This document shows, in pieces, positions 5,447 to 7,520 of a stretch of 7,520 bases of DNA. Location: assembly GCA_035765045.1 (NCBI GenBank), contig DASTYI010000153.1, positions 1-7,520 of the forward strand, written 5' to 3'. Every line of letters starts with the position of its first letter. The stretch's first letter is position 1. Source of the stretch: Iamia sp035765045 (GTDB lineage: Bacteria; Actinomycetota; Acidimicrobiia; Acidimicrobiales; Iamiaceae). Below the pieces are notes generated by a model. It was not told where the DNA came from. It worked only from the letters and a program-made list of their open reading frames with translations, and made no database searches. A program made the translations under genes and the position numbers.

Positions 5447-6580
5447 ATGGATCGACGAGGCGGTGCGGTGGGTCGCTCGGGGCGGGTCGTGGGCCTGGCG
5501 CTGGCGCTGGTGCTGGCCGTCGCCGGGTGCGCGGACGACGGGTCGTCGGCCGAGCCCGACCGGTCGACCACGTCGACCTCGCCGTCGACCACGACCACGG
5601 CGCCGACCCGGGCCACCGAGGCGCTCGACGTGCCCGTCGTCGACGCCCCGGCCGGCATCGACGGCGCCGCCGCCTTCGTCCGGGACCTGCGGTGCGGCGA
5701 CGCCGAGCGGAACCTGGTCGACCTGGCCCTCCCCGAGCCGGTCGCCGAGGGCGGTGCCGCGGCCGCCGACACGCCGCTCGTCGTCAGCCTCCACGGCGGT
5801 GGCTTCGTCCTCGGTGACAAGGCCGACCTGTGGGGCGGGCCCGAGGTCGACGTCGTCGACGACCTCCTCGCCGAGGGGATCGCGGTGGCGTCGATGAGCT
5901 ACAGCCTCCTCGCCGACGAGGACCCCGACGGGGTGATCAAGCCGCTGGAGGACGCGGCCCGCTGCCTCCAGTTCCTCCGCTACCACGGGCCCGCCACCTT
6001 CGGCATCGACCCCGAGCGGATCGCCCTCCGGGGCAGCAGCGCCGGCGCCGGCATCGCCCTGTGGCTGGCGCTCCACGACGACCTGGCCGACCCCGCCGCC
6101 GACGACCCCGTGCGCCGGCTCTCGACCAAGCCCGTCGCCGTCGCCGCCCGGGTCACCCAGGCGACCTACGACCTGACCCGCTGGGGCCCCGACGTCTTCT
6201 CGGACTACCCCGAGGTGGTCGGCGGGCGGGACCTGGCCGCGCTCTCCGAGTCCTTCGGCCTGGGCCAGCGGCTGCTGTCGTTCTACGGGATCGACGACCC
6301 GGCCCAGCTCGACGACCCCGAGATCGAGGCCTACCGGGCCGACGTCGACCTCCTCGGGCTGATGGACCCGGACGACCCGCCGGCCTGGGTCGACAACACC
6401 TACGTCCCCGACGTGGCCCCGACCGACATCCAGGTGCTGTTCCACCACAGCCACCACGCCCGGGCCATCGAGGAGCAGGCCGAGGCGGTCGGCTACGACG
6501 CCACCGTCGCCTGGGGCTTCGGGGCCGAGGTCGAGATCGGCGAGGTCGACTACCTCGCCACCGCCCTCGCCGTCCGGTAG
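5447..6580 (+). CDS. Secreted lipoprotein with alpha/beta-hydrolase (esterase-like) domain
   Basis: 377 residues. The N-terminus is a lipoprotein signal: a basic start (MDRRGGAVGRSGR), a hydrophobic core (VVGLALALVLAV) and the lipobox V-A-G-C with C28 as the lipidated residue. Mature protein should therefore be tethered outside the cytoplasmic membrane. Residues 31-58 are a Ser/Thr/Pro linker. The hydrolase domain follows, with the oxyanion motif LHGGGF (115-120) and the nucleophile elbow GSSAG (196-200; nucleophile S198) within FGIDPERIALRGSSAGAG. This places it in the hormone-sensitive-lipase/BD-FAE type of esterases acting on carboxyl esters. D315 to D327 has several candidate acids, and HHSHH (333-337) is the last group of histidines. 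The C-terminal 40 residues contain none, so the usual late catalytic His is not visible. It may be an active esterase using a different His, or an altered hydrolase. It stands apart from the upstream cluster and converges on gdhA. Confidence 0.88.
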   Translation: MDRRGGAVGRSGRVVGLALALVLAVAGCADDGSSAEPDRSTTSTSPSTTTTAPTRATEALDVPVVDAPAGIDGAAAFVRDLRCGDAERNLVDLALPEPVAEGGAAAADTPLVVSLHGGGFVLGDKADLWGGPEVDVVDDLLAEGIAVASMSYSLLADEDPDGVIKPLEDAARCLQFLRYHGPATFGIDPERIALRGSSAGAGIALWLALHDDLADPAADDPVRRLSTKPVAVAARVTQATYDLTRWGPDVFSDYPEVVGGRDLAALSESFGLGQRLLSFYGIDDPAQLDDPEIEAYRADVDLLGLMDPDDPPAWVDNTYVPDVAPTDIQVLFHHSHHARAIEEQAEAVGYDATVAWGFGAEVEIGEVDYLATALAVR

Positions 6581-6592
6581 CCCCGGCGCCGG
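6581..6592. other. 12-base convergent intergenic gap with a 10-base palindrome
   Basis: Only 12 bases separate the two converging stop codons. CCGGCGCCGG (6583-6592) is a perfect palindrome, but it has no loop and no T-run on either side, so it is not a convincing intrinsic terminator. Transcripts of the two genes probably overlap at their 3' ends. Confidence 0.3.
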
Positions 6593-7520
6593 TCAGACCA
6601 GGCCGAAGGCGGCCATGGCCTGGGCGACGCGCTGGAAGGCGGCGATGTTGGCGCCCCGCACGTAGTCACCGGGGGCGCCGTACTCCTCGGCGGTCCGGTA
6701 GCAGGAGTCGTGGATGCCCTTCATGATCTCGGCCAGGCGGGCCTCGGTGTGCTCGAAGCTCCACCGGTCGCGGCTGGCGTTCTGCTGCATCTCCAGGGCC
6801 GAGGTGGCGACCCCGCCGGCGTTGGCCGCCTTGCCCGGGGCGAAGAACACCCCGGCGGCCGTGAAGACCCGCACCGCCTCGGGCGAGCACGGCATGTTGG
6901 CCCCCTCGGCCACGGCGAGGCAGCCGTTGGAGACGAGCATCCGGGCGTCGCGGCCCGACAGCTCGTTCTGGGTCGCGCAGGGCACGGCGACCTGGCAGGG
7001 GACGTCCCAGATCGAGCCCCCGGGCTGGTGCGTCGCCTTCGGCCGGGCCTCGGCGTAGGCGGTGAGCCGCTGACGCTCGACCTCCTTCACCTGCTTGAGG
7101 AGGGCGACGTCGATGCCGTCGGGGTCGACGACCACGCCGTCGGAGTCCGAGCAGGCCACGACCCGCCCGCCGAGCTGGCCGATCTTCTCGATGGCGTAGA
7201 TGGCCACGTTCCCCGAGCCCGACACCACGCACGTGCGCCCGTCGAGCGACGTGCCGTTGGCGGCCAGCATCTCGGCGAGGAAGAAGACGGTGCCGTAGCC
7301 CGTCGCCTCCTTGCGCACCAGGGCGCCGCCCCAGTCGACGCCCTTGCCGGTCAGCACCCCCGACTCGTAGCGGTTCGTGATCCGCTTGTACTGGCCGAAG
7401 AGCCACCCGATCTCCCGGGCGCCCACGCCGATGTCACCGGCGGGGACGTCGGTGTACTCGCCGAGGTGGCGGTACAGCTCGGTCATCAGGCTCTGGCAGA
7501 ACCGCATCACCTCGTCCTCG
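6593..7520 (-). CDS. gdhA: Glutamate dehydrogenase, NADP-type hexameric (5' end outside window)
   Basis: About 309 C-terminal residues of a roughly 447-residue enzyme; the start lies beyond position 7520. The frame is open to the edge (EDEVMRFCQS), so the internal GTG/ATG codons at 7510 and 7507 are not the true start. GdhA interconverts 2-oxoglutarate plus ammonium and glutamate in the cytoplasm. Family landmarks in order are DVPAGDIGVGAREIG (includes the catalytic Asp), LFGQYKRITN, GGALVRKEATGYG, the nucleotide-binding GSGNVAIYA, CSDSDG, VPCATQNEL, VAEGANMP, APGKAANAGGVATSALEM (with the glutamate-contacting Ser) and YVRGANIAAF near the end. CSDSDG fits the small hexameric, usually NADP-dependent, biosynthetic class. 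The upstream Lys substrate ligands are off the window. One oddity is CQVAVPCATQNEL, where relatives such as E. coli GdhA have CDIALPCATQNEL. It is convergent with the lipoprotein gene, with a 12-base gap. Confidence 0.96.
   Translation of the reverse strand, partial: EDEVMRFCQSLMTELYRHLGEYTDVPAGDIGVGAREIGWLFGQYKRITNRYESGVLTGKGVDWGGALVRKEATGYGTVFFLAEMLAANGTSLDGRTCVVSGSGNVAIYAIEKIGQLGGRVVACSDSDGVVVDPDGIDVALLKQVKEVERQRLTAYAEARPKATHQPGGSIWDVPCQVAVPCATQNELSGRDARMLVSNGCLAVAEGANMPCSPEAVRVFTAAGVFFAPGKAANAGGVATSALEMQQNASRDRWSFEHTEARLAEIMKGIHDSCYRTAEEYGAPGDYVRGANIAAFQRVAQAMAAFGLV

Noticed and set aside
5383..5817. Plus-strand open frame starting at the ATG at 5383
   Set aside because: It is Arg/Gly-rich and overlaps the lipoprotein gene in another frame. 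The lipobox and hydrolase motifs are in the frame starting at 5447.
6583..6592. Palindrome CCGGCGCCGG as a bidirectional terminator
   Set aside because: It has no loop and no T-run on either side, and such strings are frequent at this GC content.
1..7520. CRISPR array, tRNA or rRNA, insertion sequence or phage genes
   Set aside because: No spaced direct repeats, cloverleaf sequence, transposase motif or terminal inverted repeats were seen, and codon style is uniform across the window, giving no sign of recent transfer.

Overview
The window is very GC-rich (roughly three quarters G+C by eye), its codons end almost always in G or C, and GTG starts are common. This points to a high-GC actinobacterium. 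The Ser/Thr/Pro-rich linker after a lipobox and the overall codon style make an Acidimicrobiia-like organism (Iamia and relatives) a reasonable guess, but no taxonomic marker gene is present. No RNA gene, transposon, CRISPR array or phage gene was found, and no stretch longer than 100 bases lacks a gene.

Layout. Positions 1-5348 hold seven plus-strand genes, tightly packed. They are the tail of an aldo/keto reductase (1-209), a GH1-like clan GH-A glycoside hydrolase (211-1509), a zinc-dependent alcohol/formaldehyde-type dehydrogenase (1560-2708), a conserved protein of unknown function with a C-terminal membrane anchor (2710-3285), a hemerythrin-domain protein (3325-3900), a four-helix DUF2243 membrane protein (3913-4440) and a short-chain dehydrogenase/reductase (4437-5348). 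The spacings are 1, 50, 1, 39, 12 and -4 bases, so most or all of them could share one transcript. After a 98-base gap comes a separate plus-strand gene for a secreted lipoprotein with an alpha/beta-hydrolase (esterase-like) domain (5447-6580). It ends 12 bases from the end of a convergent minus-strand gene for a hexameric-type glutamate dehydrogenase (GdhA), whose 5' part lies beyond the right edge.

How the genes may work together. Three different oxidoreductase families, a diiron hemerythrin, a His-rich membrane protein and a sugar hydrolase in one transcription unit look like a cytoplasmic stress or detoxification cassette handling carbonyls, oxygen or iron, not a known biosynthetic pathway. 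This is inference from gene content. Substrates cannot be assigned from sequence alone. GdhA is housekeeping nitrogen assimilation and is probably unrelated.

No clear new system was found. The items most worth a second look are the unknown protein at 2710-3285, the hemerythrin/DUF2243 pairing, a 7-base tandem repeat at the DUF2243/SDR overlap whose expansion by one unit would fuse the two genes in frame, and the esterase-like lipoprotein with no histidine in the usual C-terminal place for a catalytic one.
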